DNA from: Helopsaltes ochotensis
Lineage: Eukaryota > Chordata > Aves > Passeriformes > Locustellidae
Direction of reading: 5' to 3'
Length of the DNA: 64,000 nucleotides
NCBI GenBank assembly: GCA_013400155.1
Contig: VXBM01001015.1
Span: 238,437 to 302,436 of the forward strand
Positions 40,644 to 53,153 of this stretch are shown piece by piece. Made by a program: the position numbers and the translations under genes. Within the stretch, counting starts at the first letter, position 1, and each line of letters begins with the position of its first letter. The notes beneath the pieces were generated by a model, which did not search any database, was not told where the DNA came from, and was given only the letters and a program-made list of their open reading frames with translations.

Positions 40644-41984
40644 CAATTTTACAGTTAGCTTTACTCCTATAATGTTGTCTGTAACACTCTACTGTCATCC
40701 AGTAACACTGAAAAATTACAATTTATATTGGAAAGTATTCTCTTGGCTACATATATAAATTTCATTTGCAACCTGCAAGACTTAGAAGTGAAAAGTTGAA
40801 ATAATTAAAAATCCTTTCTTCTGCTTAGGATGCTTACCTAGGAAAGCAAGCAGCCCAACAGCTTAATTATCCGTAATGTGTACAAACATTTTCTTACACA
40901 CTCAGGGAAGAGCCTAACAGGCAATTTGTACCATCTTCAGCTTTAGATACATGAGTTGCTGCTGCATTGACAAAATCAGAAAATTGTATGTGATTCATGT
41001 ATTCACTCTGTTCTCAGTAGAGTCTTAGTTATGAATTACCATAATCTTGCTGGTTTTAATGGTCATGTGATGTGTTCTTGCATGAAATTGTGTTTTATCC
41101 ACATACGGAAATGTAGGCACAAAACCAGATACATTCAGATGAACTGAAGGAAGTTGTAGAAAGCAAGCCTGTGATTCTTTAGAGTTTTTTCCAGAAACCT
41201 TGAGTAGTCCCTGAGAAGTTTTTCTTTTGCAGAATTTTGCAAGGAATCCTCTTCCCAAATTCGTAATGAGACAGATGACACTCTGGAAACTCTTCCAGCC
41301 TCAGAAAGCTGTTCCTGTTTTCTGGTATCATGGGTTGTCCAGGGAGAAGGAATTCAAATTTTCTGCATATTTGCAGAGATAGATCACTTAATAACTTGTC
41401 TTCATTATGTATAGCCTGGGTTTGTTCAGCTGTGGTCCTTTTTTCTCTGAGAGTTAATGCATCAGTATGTAAAACACTGGAGGATGCAGTGATTGATTAT
41501 GGCCACCACGGCTGCACCTGGGAAGCAATGGACTGCTTTTGAGGCAATGGAGAACAAAAATGATGGGAAAAGTAGATCTCATTATAGCAAGTCTGCCCAT
41601 CTCTGTGTTCTAGTGCTGTGGTGGTGGAGGCAGGACAGGCATACTATGGGTTTCTTTCTAAAAGTTTTGGAATATATGTGGGTGTAAGATGGGGAGAACA
41701 GGCAAGAGTAATGGAGTGCCAGATGTGTTTCCTCAGGTTCTTCTGGCCCTCAGCTGGATACCCAGATGCTCTGGAAGCAGCTCCCATAACAGAGAAGATT
41801 AATAATTTCATATCTAATGAAATGCAAGCCTAATCTAGCGTTTGATCTGCATCAGGTTCTTCACATGATCATGAAGTTTCCGGTGTTTGACAACTTCTGT
41901 GGTGTTTGAGAAGCATGAAATACTTGTGTAAGACAGGAGTTCTCAGAAAAGCCAGAGAGTCAAGGCAAAAGTGCTGCTGGTTTT

Positions 41985-43055
41985 AGTATCTCCAAGGATA
42001 AAGCCTCTCTAGATCACCTGTGCCAGTGCTCAATCGCCTTCAGAGTGAGAAACTGTTTCGTGATGTTTAGAGGGAACTTGTGTATTTCAGTTTGTGCCGT
42101 TGCCTCTTGTCCTGCAGTGGACACCACTGAGAAGAACCTGGCTCCATTTTGTGTACACTATCCATTCAGGATTTTGTACATGTTCATTAGATCCACACTC
42201 CACTCCTACATCAAGAGTGTGTGAGGATCTGAGACACAGAACCAAAGGCCTTAGTGAAGTACCCTCTGCTTTTCCCTCATTTAGTAAGCCAGTCATTTCA
42301 TTGTAGATGTGTATCAGGTTGGTCAGTCAGTTTCCCCTTGATGAACCTATGTTCAGCATTACTAAGCACTACTAATCACCTTGTCCTTCATGTGACTGGA
42401 ATAGTTTCCTGGATCAGTTGCTCTTTCACCTTTCCAGGGACTGAGGTGCGGCTGACCTCCCCTCAGTCCAGTTCCTTTTAAAGGTAGGAGTGACTTTTGC
42501 ATTCCTCCAGTCATCACGCACATCTCTCAACCATCATAATCTCTTAAAGACTGAGAGTAGCCTCACAATGAGCCACATCTTCACATCACCCACCTACCCA
42601 CCTCCTTTGGCACTCGTGGGTGCGTCTCATCAGGGGCCATGGAATCAGGTATCACCCATTTACTTGAATCCTTCCCTGTGCTGATCCTCTTCCACCAAGG
42701 GTACCTCTTCCTTGCTGGCATCTTTCACCATCTTCTCTGGCCCCTGAAGGTTTATCTTGCTAGTAAAAGAAAGACTGAGGCAAAAGAGGCACTATTACCT
42801 CAGCCTTTTTCCATGGCTGTGTCACTGGCTCCCCTGCCCCATTCATCAGCAGGCTCACATTTTCCCATTTCCACGTTCTTCCATTTCATACTTGCGGTAC
42901 AGGACCTTCCGTTGTCTTTGACAACATCAGCATCTCATGGTCATTGCAGCTAAGGCTGCCTTCAGCCTTCCCACCCCCAAGCCTCTGCCTCATTTATGCC
43001 TGAGATCCAGCAGAGCAGCTATCCTCACTGGCTTCTCCATTGCTTGGGATCAGCA
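41985..43055 (-). mobile_element. CR1 LINE, about 1 kb, degraded and internally deleted
   Basis: The left part (to about 42205) is reversed CR1 3' UTR, including GTTGCCTCTTGTCCTG and ACACCACTGAGAAGAA. From about 42243 rightwards it matches reverse-transcriptase coding sequence. Minus-strand translation of 42611-42640 gives MAPDETHPRV, a degraded form of the CR1 motif GPDGMHPRVL. Bases 42311-42346 match the GFTKGKSCLTNL region, now with stops. Around 42241-42260 lies a relic of the (D)FSKAFD box. The segment that should join this box to the 3' UTR, including the FADD catalytic box, is absent, so a large internal deletion sits near 42205-42243. The copy cannot encode an enzyme. Outer ends are approximate. 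Confidence 0.9.
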
Positions 43056-43643
43056 CTGTGCAGTGCTGTGACAGGAAGGCTGAGGCCATCCTGTGCACTG
43101 AAGGAGTGGAGAACATGGAGTAAATATCTGAGCAATGTAACTAAGAGCTGAATGCATACTAATGGACATGGAAATGCTGGAGCTGAGCTTGTACAAATTC
43201 AGGTCCAGCAGCTCTGAGCAGCACAACTTCCAAACCGGCAGCTTCTTTTGAGTAGCTTATAAACCCTCCAGAACTGAGTACAAATAGGATGTTTCCAGTG
43301 TGCTGTCTCTAAAGGGCTTGTTTTAAATATGTTTTTCAATATTTCACTGCTTTTGCACCCATCTGGGAACATTGTGTGGAGTTGTAGTACATAAATCTGG
43401 GTCTTGCAGTGCCCTAGCTTCTATCAGTGGGTCTAAATCTTGCTTGCAGTCTCTTGCAATGTGCTCATGTTGCACCTGATAATACTCAGATAATGTGAGT
43501 TTTCTGTTGTCAAGAATAACCCAGCTTATCCTGTGATACTGATCTGATCTTTCTATATCTTGCTGGGAAGAAAAGGGAGGGAAATGATCCTCCCCACCAA
43601 GTTTTGTTGCCCCTGTTTTGTACAAGTGTAAAAATTAAGGAGC

Positions 43644-43660
43644 TTTTTTTTTTTTTTTTT
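43644..43660. repeat. T17 homopolymer
   Basis: A run of 17 T bases in the last intron. It could be the reversed poly(A) of a retrocopy, but I recognise no retrocopy beside it. Confidence 0.95.
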
Positions 43661-46607
43661 GTAAGGATAGTTTTCTATAAAAACATTTGGTACATAGCCA
43701 GTTATTAAAAGCTATTCTCAATAAAAATAGCTTTCTCTATATATTATTGACACATTGCATCAAAGTATGGAAGAAGGAGAAATGCCATGTTCTCCTCAGT
43801 AAAAAGGCTCATCTTTCAAAAGAGCTCAACAGCAGTGATGTAAACTTTTACAAGCCTTGAAAGTTTTCCTTCACTGTAACAATTAAAATGAGTTTGATAA
43901 TTGCTGTCACCTCCTGTGGAGTTTTAGCATTGCTGAATCTTTTTACATTATAAATAACCCCTCAAACTGTTCCTATTGCCTGTGTTTGTGCAGTTCTCCT
44001 TCCAGCTCTTCATGAATTTAACCTCCTTCGCTGTTCATAGGAAAATATATGAGCTTTAAGATGATGCTTTATAGCAGAAGCTTAGAGCACAAGTATAAGA
44101 TGAACATTAGAGTGTAATAGCTGTGACATTTATATTGCTTATCCAAGGATAAGTCTTTTTTTCCAGCAAAACACTTTGCAATTCTTTTGAGCTGGGGAAC
44201 CCTTCTCCATTTCATTGCTTTTTAATTTTTACATGGTTGGATGTCTTGGGAAAAGGGCAGGTTTTTCTTGTGAGGATGAGGGAGAATTTGAGTTAAGGAA
44301 GGTAGAAATTTTAGGGAAACTAATAGAAAAGGTGTGAAATGTCAGGGACGATACCTTGACGTGAGGAACTGGATAGTTCTGGGGGATCAGAGGAAAGACA
44401 ACACAGCAAAATCAAATCCTAAAGACAATAGAGAGGAAAATATGGTCTTGTAAATCAAAATTAGGTGCTCTGGGTGTAAAGCACCACGTACCTTCCATGG
44501 CAAAGTCATCACTAGAGTTTCTTGCTGCTGTGGTGCACCCTTTCTGTGAATGGTACAGCCCTTTCAGGGATAAGGGGATGATTACCTTTTCTTTTAGATA
44601 TGTCTTTCAGTGGCTCCCAGTCTGGAGAAGGGAAGTTTCTGAATCACGCTATTTGAATGTCTTCAGAGTTTAGGTATAGGAGTGCCTGTCTTAGATATTC
44701 TGTCAGTTACTCCTGCTGGTTGTGTTTTACAGCTCTGTAATTAGTTAGTTCCCATTAAATGAAGGCACTCTTCTAAATGAATATGCCATAGTATCTTTCT
44801 ATAAATAAAAACGTGAATGAATAATTCCCATGGGCTGGCTGAGGCTTTTATACTCCCTGAATTCCTGAATACTTACTCAACATCATGTCTCTTCTCTCAT
44901 CACTCTCTTCAGCATCATCTGTCTTCTTTTTTTCCTTAGGCTTCAGAAAGTTGTCATCTGTTTCCATTACGTAAGAGCTTTTAAATAATCTTAAGATTTC
45001 TGAAAGGACAATTGACAAAACCCTATCTTGATTTTAAAAGGAGACTGTCAAGTCTATTATGCCCTTCAGATGGCTTCCTTTTAGAAATCAAAGTTCTTAC
45101 TGCATATGATTATATTTATGTATTTCTCGAGTGCTGTTCTTATTTGGGGATCATAAAATATGATAAGACAGAAACTTGAACTCATCGTTTCTTAGGCAGC
45201 AGGGACAAAAAGCTATGTTCCACTAACAAAAAAATTCAACTTACAATCTCTATAACTTCTGAGTGATTGCTGTCTTGTATATGTATTGAAGATAAAGCAT
45301 TTTAAAAGCAGTAGTTTTCATACTGGAAGTTATATATATTGATATAAAGAGATCAGCTTTTAATGATATAAATAGTCATAGCTTCTTTTATCTTAGACAG
45401 TTACTTTTAAAAATTGAAAAAGGGATGGAAATGGGCAACTCTCTCCAAAACCTAGGCATCAGTTCTGTGGGATAAGCTGGTGTGCAATGGAAAGATCTCT
45501 GCAGTTCAACCTGGGCAGTTTTGCCACAAAGACTCATCAATGAATCTTGTAGGAAAATGACTGTATATTCTTATTATAATTTTGTTTGCTTATCTGGAAT
45601 ATAGAGTTTTGTAATTTTTGTATGCCTATCTAATGCTTTACAAAAATATTATTAATATTATTAAAATCAGGAGATTTAAGAAAGGTATGCTGTGTAATTA
45701 AGCAAGCTTTGTGCTTGCAGCTCCATTTGGGAAGCATGCATTGCTTTAGTTTTCCTTACTTTCATTCTTGATGGTGACATTTAAGACATTAAACAATAAT
45801 GTTGACAGCCTGTAGCCTTAGGTTTCTTTAGAAATTGTATGATTCTGTGAGGGAAATTAAAGCTATAAGAAATTCTTCATAGATGCCTTAGAGAATACTT
45901 AGAAGAGATTACCTTTCCCTACTGTACATTTGTGCCTAGTGAAGTATAACGTCATGTTTCAGATGAAGTTACTTAGGATTTATTTGACAAATGGGAGAAA
46001 CGTGGAGATTTCACTAATCTTCAAAAGCAAAGCAAAAAGAATATTGGTCACTAGAGAGGAACCAATGTGAGGAAGCATTCTTTGGTTCAAAATATACTTT
46101 TTTTCCTCCTTAAGGTACCTCAGGTATTTCCAATCATTTTCAAGGAAGAAATACAGTGTTTCTAAACAAAAATAACAAGGTTATGTTGCAGATGCAAAAC
46201 TACAACACATGGAGCTAGCTACTGCTCATATTCATACATTTTTCTCCTTCACATAAGCATGCTCTTAATCCTGTGGAAAGCACGAAACTTGTAAACTGGT
46301 TTTCAGAGAGATAACTTCAAAACTGCATATTACTTTTCTCTCAAATCCCCTTTTGTTTCAAAAAAAAATATTTTTATCAATTATAAAACATGGATAATAG
46401 TGTTTCCAGGGTGAAGGCGTGGAAAAAGCACTAGCCTAGCTTTGAAAGTACTTTGGTATGATGAGCAGATGAAAAGGAGCTGCTTTTGCTGTCCTGAGTT
46501 TGCAGTTAGAAACTTAAACTCTGTTTTGCAAGACACTGAGGATTCCAACAAGAGGGTTGTTGTAGGTAGAACTTATGGGGGAGCAACATCTTTGTCTTGT
46601 TGTTCTC

Positions 46608-46644
46608 ATTCTGTAATGAAGGGGATTCTGTAATGAAGGGGATT
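46608..46644. repeat. Perfect 17-bp tandem duplication
   Basis: ATTCTGTAATGAAGGGG is repeated back to back (46608-46624 and 46625-46641) and followed by ATT of a third unit. The copies are identical, so the duplication is recent or under gene conversion. Confidence 0.95.
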
Positions 46645-49600
46645 GCACGAGATAATTTTTTCCATAGCTGATCTTTGACACCTGACACTCAAACTTTCAA
46701 ACTTGGGGTTGAGATTTCAACAAAGATGTGTGTGAATAGGAGTTCTTCAGTAAAGATTTTCAGATGTCATATAATTACCTGAAATTCCAGTTTTCCACTT
46801 ACTGCACTAGCCTTACAATTCCTATCAAAAGGGAAAAGCAATTTTAATTCTTCTCTATATTTATATCAATTTCTCTTCTTGCTGTATTCTTACACGAAAT
46901 GCTCTTTCTTCTTTCTTTTTGTCAGAGATGTATCCTGAATTTTTTCTTGATAAAATACTTTCCCATGTTGAAATTATTAATGCGTAAAGAAAGGAGAAAG
47001 GGATTGTCCATGTGCATGGGAATGTTGAGATATTCAACTGCTTCAATCCTCATTTACTGCAAAATCAAAATTCAAAATCACTGAAAGATTGCTGAGAAAA
47101 TACAGATCTAATAAGGTGTGCTGCTGTGTTCAGAGATGCATAAAATGCATAGAGAAACAAAGGTGTGCTGATTAAATCACTGAAGAGGAGGGTCCTTGTT
47201 CTAAGACTCCTGACAAAAATATGTCATTGATACACTAAGCACAAGTGGTAGATGCAAAGTTTGCTTCAGGAAAAATCACATAAGGACATTGTTCACTTTG
47301 TTGCTGCTTCTGACACGTTCTGAAATACTTGGAGTTACTGCAAAGGTCTAATATAATATCTGGTAAAGAGGAACAGACATTTTGGAAAGCATCAGATCAT
47401 TAACTGGAGAAGGAAAAAAAAATCACAGGAGGGAACTGAGAGTGTGAACTTTCACACATCTAGACTATTAACTGCAGCTAAAATTAACCAAAGTGCTGGT
47501 TCACATTTCGATCATGAGACTTCAGTCTTGGTCTTGTATTTCTCTATATTTCCTACAAGGAGCAAATGTACAGCTTGTGCATGTTTGCTCAGAGTATCAA
47601 GCTGCTAAATTTCCATTGCAGTGGTTTTTTTCTCCTTTTTTTTAAATGGAGATTCTTATTCTCCTAAAGGCTTTTAGGAAGTGAGCTGCACAGTCTAAAG
47701 GTTCTCAGGTCCAACCAGGCAAACCTCAGCACAGAATTAATGTGTACTCTGAGAGCCTGAGTTGATCTCAAGGCATCTCTTTAAGGTATATCTGGGCCTT
47801 TCCCACAGTCCTAAAATGACCAGAGTTGTAGGTATGCCTGTTACGTCCATGTCAGCTATCCTAAGAGAGGACACAGCCACAGCTGCAGCAGCAGAATGGA
47901 ATACCTCCAGTGTGCTGCTGACTTGTTGCCTGGTCAGTGGTGCTGATCTTGTCCTTGTAAACAGCAATATTATCACAGATACCTGGGGTTTTTTTATAAG
48001 TCCTACAAAGCAGGTGCCATAGCTGAAGTTCAGTAGGACTGAATGACTTATGCTGATTTCTCCTAGGATGAGTCTTTTTTGAAAAGAATATCTGAGCTAT
48101 TTTTCTTGTACAGTGTTCCTTAACAACTTGAATAAGTGGTTTCGCAGTAAACGTTTACATCCACAAAATGTAAGGGTTTTTTTCACATCAAGCCTATCAA
48201 ATATAAACAGCAGTTGAATTTTTTAACCTTCTTTCCTTTTTTTAAGAGATTTTTTTCCAAAGCCTTTCTCTGTGGATATGATGTTGTTTCTTTTGGCAAG
48301 TTGATGGTATGAGAGAGGTGTTCACCGCTTAAACTGTCAGCTAAATCTGTTAAATTTTATGTTAAGAAATAAGTTGTTATAGTTCTAAGATTTTTTTCAT
48401 TGTTCACCAAAAAGCTGAACAGTTGTGCTTTGAACTTGTGCAAGATACTTTAACATAATTCTGTGGTATCTTCATGTCTCCCTCCACAATAAATAAATTG
48501 CCAAAAGACATACAAACTGCACAAGACTACTTTTCTCACAAAGTGGTGGGTTATAATACTTGTGTTTGTGTTAGACCACATCAGATGGGAAGCTTGAAAA
48601 TGCTTTGAAATACCGCATGGTTTGAGTGAACATCTGCCTTTAGCTTCTTTTACAGTCTAACTGTGAAAATACCTAGAAGTTGTTCAGATGCAATAATACA
48701 ACATTATTCAGTCCATTTGCGTCTGTATGTGCAGTTGTTACTTGGCTTACACTGATACTGTGGTTATACCTGTTAATACAGCAATTATGCAATTGAGATC
48801 AGGAAAAGAAGTGTCTTTGGAAAAGTGAAAAGTAGCATCAAATTCTCTTATACTGCTTTCAGTATTAGATTTGAAAGCTAGTTTGTCTTAGTATATTTTT
48901 GATCAAATTTTCTCTATACTAGGTCTTCAATACCATTTATTGGTCATGGGTTTTCCTATTTCAATACTGTGTAGATTAACTGTGCAAGTCTACATGACAC
49001 TAAGTTCTAACAGTTCTAGTACTTCAGGGGAGGGATACAGAAGCAATTAAAAGTCTGTATGTTACTAGTATGTTACAAGAATTTGGAAAGGCTGTTAAAA
49101 TATATCCTTATTTTTCTCAATTCACTTTAAGACAAAATAAATTTCACTTGTGCTTTTCAATAGAAGTTTGCTCGTATCTGTAAAATGAACTGGGGAATCT
49201 AAGTTGCCATTTTTTCCAGGGGCAAAAGTTTGGAATCATCAAGCAGGAGATTGCCTTGTTCTCCTTGTCTCCTTAAATGTGCTAATAAATGCTAAAGTAT
49301 GTACAGGAATTGCTGTTATTCTTACATTTCTCTGTTCTAACTTTTGCTGTCTATAATGATTCAGTGACTCCGTCTATAACTTAAGAGTTCTGAGTGAAGT
49401 AATGTAATTGATTTCTCACTAATGCATCAATGTATTTGAAATAGAAGTCTTTCTGCAGTCATTGCCTTTTATCACTGCAGAGCCATTAACTAATAGCTTC
49501 CATCCTGGGACAAGGGAGTGACTAGAGCCTGAGGGAAAATAATTTTCTATAATATATCTGCAAGAAGCACCAGTCTACAAGAGCTGGATTTTTGTAGAAG

Positions 49601-52600
49601 CAGAGTTTAGAAATCATTTGTTACAATCATTTTGGGAAGAGTGAGGGCTGAAAAATGATGAGAGGAATTCACATAATCGGAGAAAAAGAACAGAGAAATA
49701 AAATGTGCTTCCTAGCAGAGAATTCTTGTTTAACTGTGAGGCCAGCTGAAGAAGAAAGTACAAAGCAATGAAAAACAACACTTCAGCTTGGAGGAGAGGC
49801 CATATGTGACAGGGACAATCCTGGCACGCTTCCAGGACCCCAAACCTGTGATTAAGCAGTGATCAAGACTAGTGAGAAGAAATTAGGTCAACGTTTATCT
49901 TTTCATCTAGCTCTGTTTCTCTTGTGGTTGTGCAGTAGCAATGAGTTTGTCTCAGAATCAAGAATGAGTGTTTTGTTTGCATTAATTAGTATATCCCAGT
50001 TAAGTGATCTGTAAAATCCACATTGCTGAGATCAAAGTTGAAAGTAAGTGCATGGATTAACTACCTGGGAGTCAGAATAGCCCTGAGCAAGTCCAGGGAG
50101 CCTACAGCAGAGTTAGGTGCTTGTGGTGAAGAAGGAAAAGAGCTTGTGTTGATGAGATTCCAGTCTAACCCTAACCCAGGTACTAGGGGCTGTCTGACCC
50201 CATATGAGAAGCTTCCAGACGAAGGCGAACTCTTGATAATGTAATACCCCTTGAGCTTCTAGGTTGTGGGACTGAAGAGTTTTCAGAACAAACAAAGGGC
50301 AGCTATGTGATGCTGATTCCTCTAGCCCAGCTGGGAGAAAAGCTATTGTGTGGAACATTTAATTTAGGTATTCCTAGATCCAAAAAATGCGAAAAGCACA
50401 ATTTAAGTTTGAAGAAATGAAGGCTGCAAGAAACTAGTACAATGGGAAAATAATTTGGGAGTTACTAACTTGATCTGCTAAATGATTTGCCACCTTGAAG
50501 AATGAGCAGCCCCAGCTTGATTCATGTGGTTGCCAGGGCAAGAACCAGAACCCGGAGTGAATTTAAAAACTCGAGCAACTAGTGTACACTCACAAAGAGA
50601 GGAGTAGGAAAACCATTTCATTCTGTCTTCAATGTCAGAGCACTTGTGACACACAGAGTGGACAGTTCCTTTGTCTGATGGAATCTGAATTCCAGTAAGA
50701 AACTGGAGCATCAGATTGTTTTGGATGTATTTCTGTTCCTGCACAGGAGTAATTAACTACACCGGGTTCCAGTATCCTGCCTCCACTCACATAACAGTTC
50801 CCCCAGCATTGTGTGAGTATTTATGGACTTACGACTCCCAGCACCACTAGCCCATTCCAGCAATCCGTAGATATTAATATTGTTTTGCATCTGTGACTAA
50901 TGGTGTGGGATAAGAAAGATGTAAAGCAGAAGTTCAGGATGAGGCAAGCTCATAACATACTGCTTTGGTTTACATGTTGTGAGAGAGCTGCACGGGGAAC
51001 TGAAGAATAGCAGGGGGTTGCCCCTCAGGTAATTTAGGCAGCATTTCTTCCTTTAGTCAGGCTGAATGCTTCAGTGCAATTTATGAGCTATTAAACAATT
51101 TATGTTTTTCTTTGGTAAGATATGTGGATATCTAAATATCTCTTGATAATAAGGAAACCAAGAAGTACATTAAGAACTGTCAGTGAAGGTTTTTAATCCT
51201 TCATTGTGTTGAGACCTAGGACATTAGTGGGAATACTGTAAGGCAACATTGTTCCGATCAAGAAAAATAGCTCTGGTTTCCCTAATGAATTCTAAAAGTA
51301 CTTTAAATTCCACATAATACTAATGTGCGTTAATCTTGATCTCTGCGAGTCTTTAATGGCTGCTAAACAGCAGTGTATATCTTCAATTAAAATGCCAGCT
51401 TGAAGCATGTGCTAAAAATGTTGGTAGAAGAGAAACAGTGGTGCTTCTTAATGGAGGGAGGGAAATCTAGGAATCAAAATGGGTAGATATTCCCATTTTC
51501 AAGTGGTTTATTAATCACTTGAACTCCTAATAGGCTCTTCCATTGGGAAAAACAAAGTCAGGTATTTCAGAAAACTTGAATTTGCTTCAAAAGAATATTG
51601 TATCAAGCCATTCTTGGAGATCTGTCCCTACATTGTTGTCAGCCATACACGTGAAAAGCGGAATAGGGATGTTTTAATTCCCCACACCTCAGTAAGTGTC
51701 ACAGTAGCAAACGTGTCCTTTACTGTGTGACCCAAACATATTTCCACTGCATTGCACAAAAGAGGTCCCTGTTTGCTGAGGGAAATGTCTCCTGTTCAGA
51801 GCCTCCTGCTGTTTCTCAGACTATCACTGTGCCTTGAGTGCACCTTAACTATCCTGGTAAATATTTACTGGAAAATACAATTGAATACATGACAGTATTC
51901 AATTCAATATGTTTTGCCAGTTGCAGTGAAATAACCCATCTGACAAACCACATCACATTAATAGTTCTTGTGAAGTATGTTCCTGCTAGGTAGAAAACCT
52001 GTAAAGCTTGCAGATTAGCAGAAAAAAGGCATGTCTCAGCTGATGCTGCTGTTTGCTTCAGACCACTGAATGGTAATACCAGAAAGTTTTTAGTGTCCAA
52101 GGTGTTAGCAAGGGTGGATAAACAGCATCTGCGCAGTGGGGCCAGAACTGCCTGCAAGATCTTGGTATGTGGGCAGGCTTCTCCTCTCTGCCAGGGCTGT
52201 GCACATGCACTACCCCTCACCCCTGAGGGTCACCTGTGCAGCCTGAGAAGGAGACTGGTATCTGAGTGGGGTCAGCTGTGAAATGTGTTCTGGCAATCTG
52301 GGAGAGGGCCTGTAAAGTGATTTTATTCCTAAAGTCAAACACAGAAGTGTCTTGTCCCCTGACTGGCATTTTAGACCTTGCTCCTGTCCCTGCATCAGTG
52401 TGACTCATTCTCAGGAAGCAATTGAATGAGAATAACTTGTTGTAGTCTCAGTTTTTGTTACATGTTTGAAGTGCTGTGTCTGTCTAGTCACTTGGTGCCC
52501 AAAGAAACACCTTTTCACATTTCCCTCTTGTGCACATCCATATATCCAGGTAAATTGATAACTTTACTTTATTGGAGCCTATGGCCAGTACCATTACATG

Positions 52601-52613
52601 GATAAGACCAGGC

Positions 52614-53153
52614 TGTCATGATTTAACTCCAGACACTAAGAACCACACAGCCACTCTTTTGCTTCCCCCTGCCCTGTGTGGTGGAGAATCAAGGAAAAAG
52701 GTAAACCTATGGCTTGAGATAAGAGCAGTTTAATAATTGAAACAAAATAAGATATAGAAGCATCATAATAGTTGTAATGAGAAGCAGATAGGTTTAATTT
52801 CTCTAAGGGAAACAAGTGATGCAGGATACAACTGCTCACTGACTTGCTGCTTCTCCCTCAGCAGCAATCAGTCTCTCCTGTCCAAACCCCCTGAGTTTAC
52901 GTGCTGGGCGTGATGCCCCATGATCTGGAATATCCTTCTGGCCAGTTTGGGTCAGCTGTCCTGGCCATGCTCCCTCCCAGGTCCTTGTGCAGCTCCTCAC
53001 TGGCAGAGCACAGGAACCTGGAAAGCCCTGGCTCAGGGTAAGCACTGCTGAGCAACGACCGAGACATCGGTGTGTTACCAACATCAGTCCCATGCTGAAT
53101 TCAAAGCACAGCCCTGTATTGGCTAGTGGAAAAAAAATTACCTCTCCAGGACA
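52614..53153 (-). mobile_element. Solo LTR of an ERVL-like (class III) avian endogenous retrovirus
   Basis: This is a 540-bp element in minus orientation. On the minus strand it starts TGTCCTGG and ends AAATCATGACA, giving TG...CA termini with TGTC/GACA inverted ends. It is flanked by an exact 5-bp direct repeat, CAGGC, at 52609-52613 and 53154-53158. The internal sequence (on the + strand GGCCAGTTTGGGTCAGCTGT at 52939-52958, AGAGCAGTTTAATA near 52730) matches an LTR family I remember as abundant in neoavian genomes. The promoter TATA of that family is decayed here to CACGTAAA (minus strand, 52903-52896). ATTAAA, a possible poly(A) signal, lies at 52734-52729. No internal retroviral genes adjoin, so this is a solo LTR. 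A 158-codon minus-strand frame overlapping it is not a gene. Confidence 0.92.

Noticed and set aside
43344..43625. 93-codon minus-strand frame next to a CR1 and a T17 tract
   Set aside because: It was considered as a retrocopy, but the T tract is on the wrong side to be its poly(A), no protein family was recognised, and it does not continue the CR1 reading frame.
50168..50181. CTAACCCTAACCC, telomere-like units
   Set aside because: Only about two repeat units are present, which is expected by chance and not an interstitial telomere array.
51849..52220. 123-codon open frame on the minus strand
   Set aside because: No recognisable motif, low-complexity mixed composition, no splice or promoter context, and a length expected by chance in this much DNA.
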